NCBI GenBank assembly: GCA_905147135.1
Contig: LR990045.1
Location: 12,128,173 to 12,192,172 of the forward strand
Source: Blastobasis lacticolella
Lineage: Eukaryota; Arthropoda; Insecta; Lepidoptera; Blastobasidae
Direction of reading: 5' to 3'
DNA: 64,000 nucleotides
Shown here: piece by piece, positions 10,663 to 22,370 of the stretch
How the letters are laid out: the number at the start of each line of letters is the position of its first letter
Numbering within the stretch: the stretch's first letter is position 1
Notes under the pieces: model-generated
Databases searched by the model: none
What the model was told of the DNA's origin: nothing
Seen by the model: only the letters and a program-made list of their open reading frames with translations
Position numbers and translations under genes: made by a program

Positions 10663-11640
10663 TATTGACACAGACGTGAAAGTTACAAGGTACAAAGTAG
10701 CGCGATAACAAGCTCTCGGTGTTCAAGAATTTATAATACAGCAGTCGCAGTGCTACTGAACTAGCCTGCAACTTGCCACACTCATATGTGCCGGGTTTTA
10801 GTGACGTGCCGATTTTGCGACACGGTTTGGGTCTCCATTTATTTTTTATTTTGGGTAAACAAGTAACAATCGATAGTCCACGTGATTTAAGTATTATTGG
10901 TCCATAACGTCTTACATTCGTTTTATATACAGGTATTTAAAAGTATAGTAGTTTCGTTTACACTATAGACGGTGAGTCCAAAAGTATACAGCCACGTTTA
11001 GCCTAACTACAACTAGTAATATGCTGAACCTGAGGACTAAATCGACAAGCCTAGTCATACCAAACTGAGTACTTTATCATATTATTTAGCAAGGAGCTGT
11101 TTACTTAGACAATTAGTTAACACGTGTGTTAATATTCAAACCCGAACATAATAATCCGCAAGTGCTTACGTATGCAGATCTGTAAATCTTACAGTTCAAA
11201 TGGCGGCGCCTCTTACTATAGTACTATTAACATTAGCTAGTTTCCTTGCTACGAAACAACTTAAACTTAACTGACTATAGAAAACTCGGATAGAACTCGG
11301 ACATCCTATGGATAAATCTCGGTTCAGCGGCTAGCGGTAAATCTGCCAGCCAGAGTCCGCTCTTCCAATATGAACGCGCTTTCAGCCTAGACTTACTAAA
11401 AGCGGTTTCCTACCAGAATCCCTAATAAAAATTTGGTAGTTCATTAACTTTTTACATGCGGCAACTGCCTTCTGACCCGTAAAATCTGTAAGGGAGAAGC
11501 TGATTCGCCGGAGTCTCATCTGCCTGACAGCAAGTGGCCCGCTTGCATGTGAGGTTGGCTTGGGCCCAAAATATTGTTGTAGAGCTTATAATTCCCCAAG
11601 TTAAGCCAGAACTCGGATATCTGGTGTGTGTCATTTATCG
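10663..11640. other. Non-coding stretch, nothing identified
   Basis: I see no exon with paired splice sites and no clear repeat terminus. Confidence 0.35.
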
Positions 11641-11644
11641 GTGA

Positions 11645-11905
11645 CCTTGCCCTTGGCCCGAATGATTGCTAGGCTTGAGTGGCTACTGTCACTGGCAGGG
11701 CACAGAGCACTCGCAGAGCACCGATGCAGCATTAAACAGTTACGTACCGGAAAACAGCTGATGGATATTCCTCCCGCAAGGTGTACCAACGTATTCGCTG
11801 GTACCGACGGGTTGCGGATAGCACAGGACCGGCCTTGTGGAGATCTTTGGAGGGGGCCGATATCCAGCAGTGCGCGTCTTCCGATCGAACTAATATTGTT
11901 GCAAC
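11645..11905 (+). mobile_element. Decayed RTE-type LINE C-terminal fragment
   Basis: The sequence aligns by eye with the fragment at 58627-59000. The shared landmarks are the ggcagggcacagagc block, the accggaaaacag segment, and near the end gcacaggaccggccttgtgg followed by agatct..gg. Frameshifts break the reading frame. It matches the end of ORF2 of RTE-like elements, where an R-x-GRP-x-RW motif precedes the stop. Confidence 0.5.
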
Positions 11906-12274
11906 CTCAGACGGCATATTATCGGAACGAATGTAGTGCGAAACAAGTACACCCTCGGCGACAGACCCGTACCTAATGCCGCCATTCTGGTGGATTTCTC
12001 CTGAGTCCTACCATCGTTGTAACTGTGGGATATATCCAATAATTTGATCTATCTTATCTATGACAGATATATCTATCCCAACCACGTATTTACTAAACCT
12101 AAAGGAAAATAAAGCTTATGGGGTCAGCTATCTGGCATTTAGGGTGCCATTGGGACACCCACGATATTGCAGTGGCTCGGCGTTGTTGGTTGAGATTGTT
12201 TCCTTCCAAATACCCTTTTATTTATTTATTTTAGGTAGAATTTTTGTGTCTTGGTTTGTGATAGATTGTTTATA

Positions 12275-12440
12275 AACAACCTAGCGACCAGCCTCGGGTT
12301 CGCACGGGTAGTAACCTTAACAAATTATACTCTTAAACCTTCCTTATGTCACATTCTGTCTATTGGTGAGAACAGCATGAAAATCCGTCCAGTAGTTTTT
12401 GAGTTTATCGTGAACAGATAGACAGATAGACGGTGTTTTT
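12275..12440 (-). repeat. Helitron-like tail with primer-like A-rich phrase
   Basis: CTAGCGACCAGCCTCGGGTT, followed by CGCACGGG, opens the segment. Later comes the phrase aaatccgtccagtagttttt then gagtttatcgtgaacagat and (AGAC)n. Both are common in Lepidopteran Helitron-like repeats. Confidence 0.45.
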
Positions 12441-12624
12441 ATGTATGTTCCGCGATTACTCGAAGACGCCAGGATCGATTTAGAAAATTCTTTTTTGTTT
12501 GAAAGGGTATACTTCCCAGGTGATTCCATGGTCATCAGGTCAGGGTCTGATGATGGTATGGATTACTTAGTACATCCCTGAGAGTCCTGATGTAAGAGAT
12601 ATCGACGACAAGATTGAAGAGGCT

Positions 12625-12795
12625 CGTCTAGTTTGGTCACGTGTTGCGTAAGCCTCAGGGATACGTGAAAAAAGGTGCCTAAACCTGACAGTATCAGGAA
12701 AAAGGTCCCTTGGGATGTCCAAGAAGCGATGAAGCATCGCTACGTCAGATGCTAGAGCCGACGACTCACGCGACGCGTAAGCGGGGGAGTAATAT
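12625..12795 (+). mobile_element. Decayed LINE C-terminal fragment
   Basis: The segment parallels 17302-17490: cgtgttgcgtaagcctcagg, gatacg, then cagtatcaggaaa and a block ending in gatgctagagcc. It contains stops and indels, so only a relic remains. Confidence 0.5.
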
Positions 12796-13262
12796 AAGAA
12801 TACTAAAGTGGACCCTGGTAGAATCCGGGACTAGGATGTGATGAATATTCCTCCACATAAGACAATATTGACACCTTGAAAATAATAAACAACCACCGCA
12901 ACCGTGTATACCAACAAATGCTTCAACACCACGCCTCTTACCTCATTCGAAATTCGTATCCGGAAATCCAATAATTCCCTCGATAGGTACATCTCTACGA
13001 AGTTATGAGTATACAGCAAATTTTCGTTGCAGCGTACCTTCGCTAGCTAGCTCACCTTCGCCGTTTGTGAACGTAAATATGCTGAGAAACAGCTGTTATT
13101 GTTCGGATTTGTCACGTTAACAAGATACGATGCCGATGGATAAAATGGAAAACATTGAATTTTGCCCGTGAACAGCCTTTGTAGCCGTCAGTGTGCAGTG
13201 TAGGGTATTGTAAGTTTCACGTCTTTATGTATGTGTCTGTTTGTCTATGACATCATAGCTTT

Positions 13263-13395
13263 GAGAACCTCGTTGGCCGAGCGGTTAGGTTATCCGACTT
13301 ACCGTACCGGGTTCGAATTCGACACTACCAAAGTGGCAAAAAAGCTTACGGCCTGCCTGATGGTAAGCAGTCACCACCAGCCTATGGAATGTTGG
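13263..13395 (+). repeat. tRNA-headed SINE stub joined to a family A fragment
   Basis: At 13270-13315 there are A-box-like (TTGGCCGAGCGGTTAG) and B-box-like (GGGTTCGAATTC) pol III sequences as in the larger SINEs. They are followed by aagcttacggcctgcctgat of family A. It is a truncated or chimeric copy, not a working tRNA gene. Confidence 0.5.
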
Positions 13396-13544
13396 GAATA
13401 AAGTCAGAAACTACATGAAAGAAAAAAGGATAGGTAGGGGTAAGGTTGGTTAGGGTAGGGTAGGGCAGGGGTAGTACATCACGCGAACGAAGGCGAGCCG
13501 GGCCAGTTAGTCAATGTATATTTCGGGTTTAGATAAATTATAAC

Positions 13545-14907
13545 TTTATACCAAGCATAACTCGGTAAAAGTGTACAGTAATCGTGATATTATGGGAACC
13601 GTACCGCGTTGCCTGAACCCGTTAATTATACAGAAGAATAATATGATTAGTCACAATGAACTTGACTTTGGATGACATTCACTTAAACGCGAATACGACG
13701 GACAGCCATTATTAAGACAAAGAACAAGAATCCCGTACATGATACACAATTAGCATCATTATTAAACTGCCCATAGCAGTCCACTACTGGACTTGAGCCT
13801 CCTCCACATCAGTAGAGATTAGTAAGCTCGTAATTCATTCAAATTATGAATGGAAAGTAAGAGTTAACATCCTTAACTATAAATGTTACTAATCACTGGC
13901 ACACAGGCTTGTCCCCCTTAAAACTAAGTCAATTTATTACGTTCCGAATACGTTCCCGCGAGCACCACTATGAATTTTAAGAAAGACAATGTGTTATTTT
14001 GGGATATCAACAAATACGTTTTTGTGCTATACTCTCTTAGAAAATCTTCAATGCTACCTTACTGTACCTTACTGACAGTATAATATGGTAACGTTGACTC
14101 TTCACTGAGGTATAGTGTGATTTTATGGGGAAATTCTACTGATTCTAATAGAGCCCATCAAAATCTGTTCAGTAATTTTTACGTAAAGGAGTAATAAACA
14201 TCCACGCAACGCAATCGCATTAATAATATTAGTAGGATTTTCCGATGTTAAGTGGATCTTGCACTTGTGAAGTATAGCAATTTATGCGCAAGAAAACTGT
14301 GTATTTTATACTTTTAAAAATTGTAACTGAGCGTCTGCACTCTAAAGTTAAATCGTCCGTCGTTTCCACTGCAGAAAACTATTATTCCTTGCCAGTCTGC
14401 GATACGTTCCCTTCTGCATTCTGTTCCTACCTAGGTATATACCTACCTATTTATTAACAACTTATTATTTTGTACCTATTTTTTTTATTTCACTATTTAT
14501 TGTACACAGTAAAACAATACAGGTAAAAAACACAATTATAAATGATACAACAGGCACAACTTATTTCTAAAAAGAAATTTCTTCCAGCATGCCTACAGAA
14601 GTGACATGTTCCATAAGAAACGCATTAATATTTCATAGCAGTTCAATTCAAACCACGGTCGTCTTGAAACTGACCAATATAATTAATGTGGTATCAGAAA
14701 TCTGATCTGTTGCCGGGGCTAGATATAATGTACGATAAGAACTCTAAAGAAGAAGAATATTTTTTGTAACAGGGTTTTTGTATAGGGATAATTCGAAACA
14801 TGTAGCGATCATAACAATTATTTGCTAGCCTAAACAAAGATTTCAAAAATAGAAAATATTTATTGAACGGGATTTTATGAAAGACCATTGATGTATTCGA
14901 AATAAAA
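13545..14907 (+). repeat. Direct duplication, unit 1
   Basis: Nearly the whole interval reappears at 15002-16857. Shared landmarks include the block starting cagtaatcgtgatattatgg, the block at 13741 starting gatacacaattagcatcatt, a Helitron-like stretch near 14100-14237, and the closing block ending cattgatgtattcg. Unit 1 lacks the two retroposon insertions present in unit 2, so it shows the pre-insertion sequence. It carries no protein gene. Confidence 0.8.
14495..14600 (-). repeat. LINE 3'-end-like sequence within duplication unit 1
   Basis: It reads atttattgtacacagtaaaa, then acaattataaatgatacaac and aaatttcttccagcatgcct. It resembles 62567-62675 (ctttattgcgtataactaca..gggatttcttccagctaac), so both look like antisense 3' ends of one non-LTR family. 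The identification is tentative. Confidence 0.4.
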
Positions 14908-14977
14908 GCTACTTTCCTACCCCCCTCCTTTTTGACGATTGAAAGAGATATTTAATGTCCTAATCAATAAAGAAATT

Positions 14978-15004
14978 TTGATTTGATTTGATTTGATTTG
15001 ATTT
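14978..15004. repeat. (TTTGA)n microsatellite
   Basis: About five tandem TTTGA units lie exactly in the spacer between the two duplication units. Confidence 0.85.
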
Positions 15005-15195
15005 ATACATGGCATAACTAGGTAAAAGGGTACAGTAATCGTGATATTATGGGAACCGTACCGCGTTGCCTGTACCCGTTAATTATACAGAAGAATAATA
15101 TGATTAGTCACAATGAACTTGACTTTGGATGACATTCACTTAAACGCGAATACGACGGACAGCCATTATTAAGACGAAGAACAAGAATCCCGTAC

Positions 15196-15452
15196 ATCAT
15201 CACAGCCCATAACAGTCCACTACAGGACTTAGGGCCTCTCCCACAAAAAGGGAGGTTATTGCCATAATCTCCACGCTTGGCAGGCGGGTTGGAGATCGCA
15301 GTGTTATAATATAACAATGGAAAATGCTGCTGCCCATTTTCCAGTCTACGGAGGCGCTTAGATCTTTTGCCTCGAAAACATTAGTCGCCTTGTACGACAC
15401 CCACGAGTGTAAGGGGTTGGTGCTATTCTACTCTGCCGGACACCACACGGCC
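15196..15452 (-). mobile_element. Short retroposon family B, copy 1
   Basis: It is about 257 bp. The inverse starts GGCCGTGTGGTGTCCGGCAG and ends near GGGCTGTGATGATG. The flanks carry a duplication of AGAATCCCGTAC (15184-15195 and 15454-15465); the same sequence occurs once, uninterrupted, in unit 1 near 13727-13740. The element has no coding capacity. Confidence 0.8.
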
Positions 15453-15890
15453 TAGAATCCCGTACGATGATACACAATTAGCATCATTATTAAACAGCCC
15501 ATAGCAGTCCACTACTGGACTTGAGCCTCCCCCACATCAGTAGAGGGATTAGTAAGCTCGTAATTCATTCAAATTATGAATGGAAAGTAAGAGTTAACAT
15601 CCTTAACTAAAAATGTTACTAATCACTGGCACACAGGCTTGTCCCCCTTAAAACTAAGTCAATTTATTACGTTCCGAATACGTTCCCGCGGGCACCACTA
15701 TGAATTTTAAGAAAGACAATGTGTTATTTTGGGATATCGACAAATACGTTTTTGTGCTATACTCTCTTAGAAAATCTTCAATGCTACCTTACTGTACCTT
15801 ACTGACAGTATAATATGGTTACGTTGACTCTTCACTGAGGTATAGTGTGATTTTATGGGGAAATTCTACTGTAACAGTAATTTTTACGTT

Positions 15891-16144
15891 GGCCGTGTGG
15901 TGTCCGGCAGAGTAGAATAGCACCAACCCCTTACATTCGTGGGTGTCGTACAAGGCGACTAATGTTTTCGAGGCAAAAGATCTAGAGTCTCCGTAGTCTG
16001 GAAAATGGGCAGCAGCATTTTCCATTGTAATATTTAAACACTGCGATCTCCAACCCGCCTGCCAAGCGTGGAGATTATGGCAATAACCTCCCCTTTCGTG
16101 GGAGAGGCCCTTAGTCTTGCAGTGGACTGTTATGGGCTGTGGTG
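15891..16144 (+). mobile_element. Short retroposon family B, copy 2
   Basis: It starts GGCCGTGTGGTGTCCGGCAG and ends GTTATGGGCTGTGGTG. AATTTTTACGT is duplicated at 15879-15889 and 16145-16155 and present once in unit 1 near 14175. The 144-codon minus-strand frame at 15819-16253 merely crosses this insertion. Confidence 0.8.
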
Positions 16145-17239
16145 AATTTTTACGTGAAGGAGTAATAAACATCCAAACACAACACAATCCCATTAATTTC
16201 ATTAGTAGGATTTTCCGATGTAAAGTGGATCTTGCACTTGTGAAGTATAGCAATTTATGCGAAAGAAAACTGTGTATTTTATACTTTTAAAAATTGTAAC
16301 TGAGCGTCTGCACTCTAAAGTTAAATCGTCCGTCGTTTCCACTGCAGAAAAATATTACTCCTTGCCAGTCTGCGATACGTTCCCTTCTGGATTCTGTTCC
16401 TATCTAGGTTTATACATATTTATTAACAACTTATTATTTTGTATCTATTTTATTTTATTTATTATTTATTTATTAATTTAAAAAACACAATTATTAATGA
16501 TACAACTTATTTCTAAAAAGAAATTTCTTCCAGCATGCCTACAGAAGTGAGATGTTGCATAAGGAACGCATTAATCTTTAATAGCAGTTCAATTTAAACC
16601 ACGGTCGTCATGAAACTGACCAATATAATTAATGTGGTATCAGAAATCTGATCTGTTGCCGGGGCTAGATATAATGTACGATAAGAACTCTAAAGAAGAA
16701 GAATATTTTTTGTAACAGGGTTTTTGTATAGGGATAATTCGAAACATGATAGCGATCATAACAACCATTTGCTAACCTAAATAAAGATTTCAAAACTATG
16801 AATAATTTTTTGAACGGGATTTTATGAAAGACCATTGATGTATTCAGAATGAAAGCAAGCAGTTTCAAATTAACTATGTTAAAGTCACACGGCTTCATTC
16901 GTTTACCAAGAGTATTACTTTCACAATTGCTTGGCTTTTCGATTCATCAACTGACTCTGACATTTCAAAACTACTAAAGTCTTCGTTAAAATTTATAGCT
17001 AACGTGACAAAACTTAATTTGGAGTTATTACCGTTGAACAAGGTCTTACGAGTCGAGCATGAAATAGCTTTTCACGATTGATTTTCATATTTTGTCAATA
17101 AGTTTTGATGTTACGAACGACCGAACGAAATACGAAAATTGAGCATTGGAAAAGAACATGAAAGTCACTGTCTTAAGTTACTGCACAATAAAATGAAAAG
17201 TGATGAGAGTTTTACGCTTTAGTGACATTTTGTACCTAT

Positions 17240-17490
17240 AATGGGTAATTTTTGCTCGTGGCTCGCCTGCGCTGGTTTGCTCGTGGCTCGCCTGCGGTCG
17301 CGTGTTGCGTAAGCCTCAGGGATACGAGGGAAACCTGCCGGTATCAGGAAAGAGGCTCCGTGGGCGACCCGAGAAGCGATGGATTGACATCGCCGAGTCG
17401 GATGCGAGAGCCAACGGCTTACGATGCGAGGATGCCGAAGACCGGGCGAAGAGGAGAAGAATGTGTAGGAAAGAGGATTCTGAATAATTT
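17240..17490 (+). mobile_element. LINE ORF2 C-terminal fragment
   Basis: One frame reads KRLRGRPEKRWIDIAESDAR and later EDAEDRAKRRRM. This is the R-x-GRP-x-RW..D motif at the C-terminus of RTE-type and related insect LINE polyproteins. A doubled phrase (gctcgtggctcgcctgcg) precedes it at 17250-17295. Only the tail is present. Confidence 0.6.
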
Positions 17491-17564
17491 TTTGAATTGC
17501 TCTAATCTCTATTGTAATATGCATGTATTATACATATGATCTTCTTTTTACTTATTTACTTACT

Positions 17565-17662
17565 TACTACGCTGTCTCAGCGACCCAAAGTTGATGTTGG
17601 CCTCCGACACCAGAGATCGCCACCTCTTTCTGTCCTGCGCCATCTCCTGCCAATCTTCTTTT
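17565..17662 (-). mobile_element. LINE C-terminal fragment, antisense
   Basis: The minus strand encodes EDWQEMAQDRKRWRSLVSEA, resembling the last residues of RTE-like ORF2 (x-W-x-x-A-x-DR-x-x-WR). It faces the fragment at 17240-17490. Confidence 0.55.
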
Positions 17663-17935
17663 TACAAGCTTTTATTTAGTTTCACATGTCACCATGTCGT
17701 TCGTAATATAATCTTGCAAGTTAAATTTCACCCATTTCCCAGTGTCCGATTGAGCTAAAATTTCGCACACTCATGTTGATCAAGTTTAAGTTTGATGACA
17801 ATGCAATGTTATGATGCTATCGAGCTGATCTGATGATGGAGATGGAAAGTGGCCATAGGAACTAGGAGCACTACGCATGTTAAACTCATTGGGTTTGGGC
17901 TCGTTTAATTAGTCTTGACAAGCCTGTGGAGTCCG

Positions 17936-18165
17936 TTTGGGCACCACCGCCTTATCTATTTCTGCCGTCAAGCAACAATACTTGCATTGTTGTGTTCCGG
18001 TTTAAAGGATAAGGTAGCCAGCGAACAGGCATGAGGCATATCTTCTTAGTCCTCACAGTGACAACGCACCTGCGGTTTTGCAGTTTTATTACCTGCAACC
18101 TAAATGTAAGAATTTATGGGCGTAGATGTTATGGGTTATTACCACTTACCATCAGATGGATCCTA
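17936..18165 (+). repeat. Interspersed repeat family C, copy 1
   Basis: The segment from gccttatctatttctgccgt to ttaccacttaccatcagatg recurs at 52309-52515 (+) and partly, inverted, at 41270-41440. A short relative is at 20855-20895. Its final part overlaps the inverse of family A. It looks SINE-like but no pol III box is evident. Confidence 0.5.
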
Positions 18166-18184
18166 ATATATAAATTCTAAATCC

Positions 18185-18422
18185 TTTAAAATAACCCTCG
18201 ACCTAGTTTCAATAATCAAATATTTTCTAAACTACTAAACCAATTTTAATTAAACAAAACTAAGAACCATCTCAGATTATACTGTCTTTGAGATAAAGCA
18301 TCGTCATCGGCGCATCCTTTCAGAAGCTACGTTGCTGTGGTATACACACCTCCACACATACACAGAGCCACAGATATACATGTAAAACTTATAATACCCC
18401 TTTTTTCTTTGGAGGTTAAAAT
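18185..18422 (-). repeat. Repeat family D, copy 1
   Basis: Antisense to 31617-31866 and 48288-48610. Landmarks are ataaccctcgacctagtttc, the tctaaactactaaaccaat phrase, and the T-rich end ccccttttttctttgg. The family is bounded by inverse CCCCCGAC-type ends. Confidence 0.5.
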
Positions 18423-18772
18423 AAATTGATTGGAGAGGAAAGGCAGGGCAGGGCATCAATTACTAATAATTGTTAAAATTATAATAAATACCATGTAGCG
18501 TGCTTTCTATGGACGAATCGTTGCATGGCGAACCACACGCCACAAAATGCTACCCATTACCGTAGATTTAGAATTAGGCTTCACGGGTTCAAGTGATTTA
18601 TTAGAGACCTTATTTCCTAGGGTACCTACAGCTACGATGTATTCTGTAGGCACAATTAACGAAATTTATTGCCAGGGTTGTTGTACACGACTTACCAGAT
18701 TTCACGGTTACCTTATTTTTATTAGGGTTATGGTATTTTTGTGAGTAGTTTTTTTTTTATAATTATCAAAGA

Positions 18773-18992
18773 CTAGTGAATTCGAAAGTGAGTGGTGCGT
18801 TCGCGTACACCTACTCTACCTGCACCTACCCTTTTTATAAGCTTTCATTTTTTGCTTATAAACCTTGCTCTTGAATCACTCTATCTATTGTTGAACACTG
18901 CAATAAAACTCGTTGCGTAGTTATAAGATCTAAGCGTACATAGATGCATAGCGACAGACGGCGGGAAATGACTTTGTTTTATGCTATGTGAG
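18773..18992 (-). mobile_element. Short Helitron-like element, copy 1
   Basis: Inverse of the elements at 20378-20583 and 29637-29859. It opens (plus strand) A|CTAGTGAATTCG and ends at cggcgggaaatgactttgtt, then ttatgctatgtga. It has diverged at the TC end. Confidence 0.6.
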
Positions 18993-20210
18993 GGCATAGC
19001 GGGGTATACCGTTCAAATTAAAGCCGCCCGACTAGGGAAGTACAATTTAGTGGTCTCATTGAGAGGAAGGGAATAAAGACGTTGGACGTATGGAAATGAA
19101 GCTACTCTTATTTTGCAAATAAATTAAAACTTTAAAATAAATTAAATTAAATTAGGGCATTTTGCATACGATAGACCTAAGAACACATGTGACAGTTTTT
19201 CGGCAACTGCCCGCTAGTCGAGTATGTTATATTTTCCTCTAGAAATACTTTAAAATTGAAAAACGTATATTAAGTTCATTTTGAAATCTTTAGTTTGAGC
19301 AAACTTAGCTATTGTACCAGTCACAAACAGAACAGCGTCAGCCATCTTACATCTTTACATGTGAGTGCTCCTGGCGACTGATACAAGTCGACCGCCGTCG
19401 ACTACTCAGCAAGCCAGATATAAAATTTTACTGGAAAATTAACTGGTCGACGAAGAAGCTTACACCCACTGTAAAGTCAATTATGTAGGTTCAATGTAAA
19501 ATGATCAATATAACTTACTTCCAAAGCTTCTGTTCCGACAGAATTGAATTAAGTTTGCAGATAAAAAGTCAATTCAATTCCCAACTTTGCTATTTAAGCG
19601 TGGACATAAAAATCGCCTTGAGACAATCGGCATCGCTATCTCTCTCTCAGTTAAAGTTGAAACACGAGAATTGTTTAACTTCCAAGTGGAGAGAAATGGC
19701 ATCGTTCCAAAACTTCTTTAATGCCTTTTTTTTAACCAAAACCGTTTAGAGTATTCAGTAGTAATTTACATTGTTTTTAGAAAACTGTAGTGCCCACAAA
19801 GACAGCTCGCAGATAATTAGGACTCGCTAGGATGCCAGGTCCCTATTTTTAAACCGATCGCCTTCAGTCCAACGCTTTTTCAATTTTGATTGTCGACATG
19901 ATTTCAATATTTTGATGCATGACGCTGATTTTCCTTAATTTTGAACCACCCTTTTGCTTTCGTGTTGCCAAAGTAATTTAAAAATATTGAATTATTCTTG
20001 CCTACTCTATTAGACTTCACGCGAACGGTTCAAAAATAGACACTCACTGTCAAGTCTAAACAACAAATATATGAGGATATGGTAGCACTAAATCCAGATG
20101 GGCTTTAAGGCGCTGTCCTAATTGGCAACGGTAGTGCGACCATGGTCGCGCGATTAATATATATTGTTTCAAAGTTTCAAAGGGCAAAAGCTAAACTGTC
20201 TTAAAAACTA
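18993..20210. other. Non-coding stretch, nothing identified
   Basis: The 82-codon frame at 19501-19749 has no recognisable motif or splice context. Nothing else is supported. Confidence 0.35.
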
Positions 20211-20377
20211 TTTCCACGTGGACGAAGTCGCGGGCAAAAGCTAGTAATGATTATAATAGAGTGGATTTAAGAAATAAACATTGCGAGTAACGGATTTTCA
20301 AAAATCCTAATGGAACTTACTAGTCACCAGTAAATCTTAGCTATAAAATTCACTTTTCGAAAATAATTATCTATACA

Positions 20378-20583
20378 TCTATACATAGTATAAAATAAGT
20401 CATTTCCCGCCGTCTGTCCATTGTATGTATCTATGTACGCTTAGATATTTAAAACTACGGAACGGATTAAATGCGGTTTTAAACTATAGATAGAGTGATT
20501 CATGAGAAAGGTTTATAGGTAAAAAAAAAAGGTGGATAGGGATAAAGTAGGTGTACACGACAGAAGTCATGCCAGGTCACTAG
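20378..20583 (+). mobile_element. Short Helitron-like element, copy 2
   Basis: It begins TC|TATACATAGTATAAAATAA directly after A and ends CTAG directly before T, the A^T insertion hallmark of Helitrons. Internal phrases (cccgccgtctgtcc, atgtatctatgtacgcttag, aaaaggtggatagggataaa) match copies 1 and 3. At about 206 bp it is non-autonomous. A separate 3' end (gacgaagtcgcgggcaaaagCTAGT) lies just upstream at 20220-20245. Confidence 0.7.
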
Positions 20584-21084
20584 TCAACAATAACTTTATG
20601 TTTGATAACACCGACCCATTTCAATAATCATGCCATGATACGAACTTCACACAAAGGCTACCTACATCAAGCAGTGCTGTTCACTCCCAAAGTACTGAAT
20701 ATTGAGTACGTAGATGCAAAGTTTGAAGTCCCGAAATATAATATTACGAATTTCAACGGAGCGCGTTCCCAACGTACTGAATCCGAATGTCTGAATTTGT
20801 AAAGCTAAGTTTTCCAGAGACTGTCGGAAGAAGCCTGAGTGTTTCTGGCTGGATAACGCCTTCTTATTTATTTCCGCCGCCAAGCAACAACGGCGTTGTA
20901 TCTATATAATTTGAAAGAAATATACCTACATCGAGGCTTCTAAAATGCTTCATGCATCAGCACGAGGACCATCCATATTTGGCACAAACGATGAGACCTT
21001 AGTGAATTATGTTACCGCCCACCCCATATTTCAGGTCAAACTAGTTTGTTCAACGCCAAACTAGTTTACTCTTACGTGCTTAAG

Positions 21085-21210
21085 CGTGGCAAGCGGGTTA
21101 ACTGAGGGAAAACGGTCACCGCTGCCTATAGACATTAGCAACACCATGAATATCGCCAACGCCACAGTTTCCTACCCTATGAACCGCTTGAGACCTTACT
21201 CACCGGCAGA
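21085..21210 (+). repeat. Family A fragment
   Basis: The phrase gcgtggcaagcgggttaact, the segment gtcaccgctgcctatagacatt, and agcaacaccatgaatatcgcc match family A in order. Confidence 0.45.
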
Positions 21211-21286
21211 AATACGATACTATTTAATACATGCGTAGGCATCTATACTTGCACTTGAAACAAGACAGCTGTCATCATTACATTGT

Positions 21287-21420
21287 CTATACTAATATAT
21301 AGAGAAAAGATTTGCTTGTTTGTTTGTAATGGATAAACTCGAAAACTAATTAATCGATTTTTAAAATTTCACTAATAGGAAGCTACAGTATTCCCGAGCG
21401 GTTGCTTTTTATCACAGCTT
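21287..21420 (+). repeat. Helitron-like 5' end fragment
   Basis: TCTATACTAATATATAGAGA, then tttgcttgtttgtttgtaat and ggataaactcgaaaactaat are typical of the 5' end of Lepidopteran Helitron-like repeats. No matching 3' end was found nearby. Confidence 0.5.
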
Positions 21421-21849
21421 TATATCACATCTGAAAGTTTACAGAGCGTTGAATGTGCTCGCTATGACAACTATCACATATATCAATCTTATTTTACGAA
21501 CTATATCTAGTACTAATGACTCATTAGTAATAGTAACGAGCTTAGGGAGTAACTCCCAGATGCGTCTCTGGCCACCCAGTACCCCAGATTGGGGCGTCAC
21601 TTTTTTATCTTGACAGTTTTAATTTTATGGAGCGGGCAATCAGCTTCGGAAGAGAGTAATGGCGGTGACCCACTTCTCAAATTGAAGATCGTTTGACCGC
21701 AATACACTTAGCGATTGATAAATTGAAGAGTTCATCTACGTCGGAACACTGATAGCAATCAGATCAACGCGTCCGCCGGTGCCATTTATAAGCATAATGA
21801 AGATCATCACCATTATAATTTGGTATTTCAGGTTTTAGCAGAAGAAGAC

Positions 21850-22060
21850 CTGCTATTATTTAGTGCGGGTGGCCCTAGTAAGTGAGATGTATCGAGATCG
21901 AACCCCAGTGCACCCTTGTACCAACGACTTTTACATAAGTTGTACACTAAGCTCTTACGGTGAGGGAAAACCTGCACATTTAGGCTTGAATGTGTAACCG
22001 TGATGCCATCTAGTCCTTCTGTCAACAGGGTCAGGGAGGTCAGTTGGCAGTCACTCTAAA
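21850..22060 (+). repeat. Decayed tRNA-headed SINE
   Basis: It contains aagtgagatgtatcgagatc with gaacccc, gctcttacggtgagggaaaa, and gtcagggaggtcag, in the same order as the SINE at 49058-49423 but strongly diverged. Confidence 0.5.
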
Positions 22061-22370
22061 CCTAATGTTTGTAAGTGTCCTCGAAAAATGATGTGTTTTT
22101 AATCTCGCTAGATAGATAAACTAACGGATGTCAGAATTTTTATGGTAACTTTATATATGTTTTCTTGTTGCCTAGGAAGGCACACGGACAGACCACCTGT
22201 TCACCTGAAAAAGGCAACCAACCAAGCGTATGCTCTACTTTTGCAATAGCAGGGATATCCTAAAACAGGCCGTAAAACCTTTTCACACGAACGCCATATT
22301 GCATTCATTAGGACATACAACCAAATTCAAAATAAAAGACTTCAAAATGAAAGAGTAACCATTAAATAAA

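Larger units (their letters stand above)
15002..16857 (+). repeat. Direct duplication, unit 2
   Basis: This is the second copy of 13545-14907, about 0.5 kb longer. The difference is explained almost entirely by two insertions of the same 250-260-bp retroposon in opposite orientations (15196-15452 and 15891-16144), each with its own target duplication. Outside the insertions the two copies look highly similar by eye. Confidence 0.8.

Noticed and set aside
15819..16253. 144-codon minus-strand frame
   Set aside because: It crosses the junction of a retroposon insertion and duplicated non-coding sequence; unit 1 has no equivalent frame.
17250..17490. Host gene encoding an Arg-rich protein
   Set aside because: The GRP-x-RW motif and its relatives elsewhere in the window identify it as a LINE tail.
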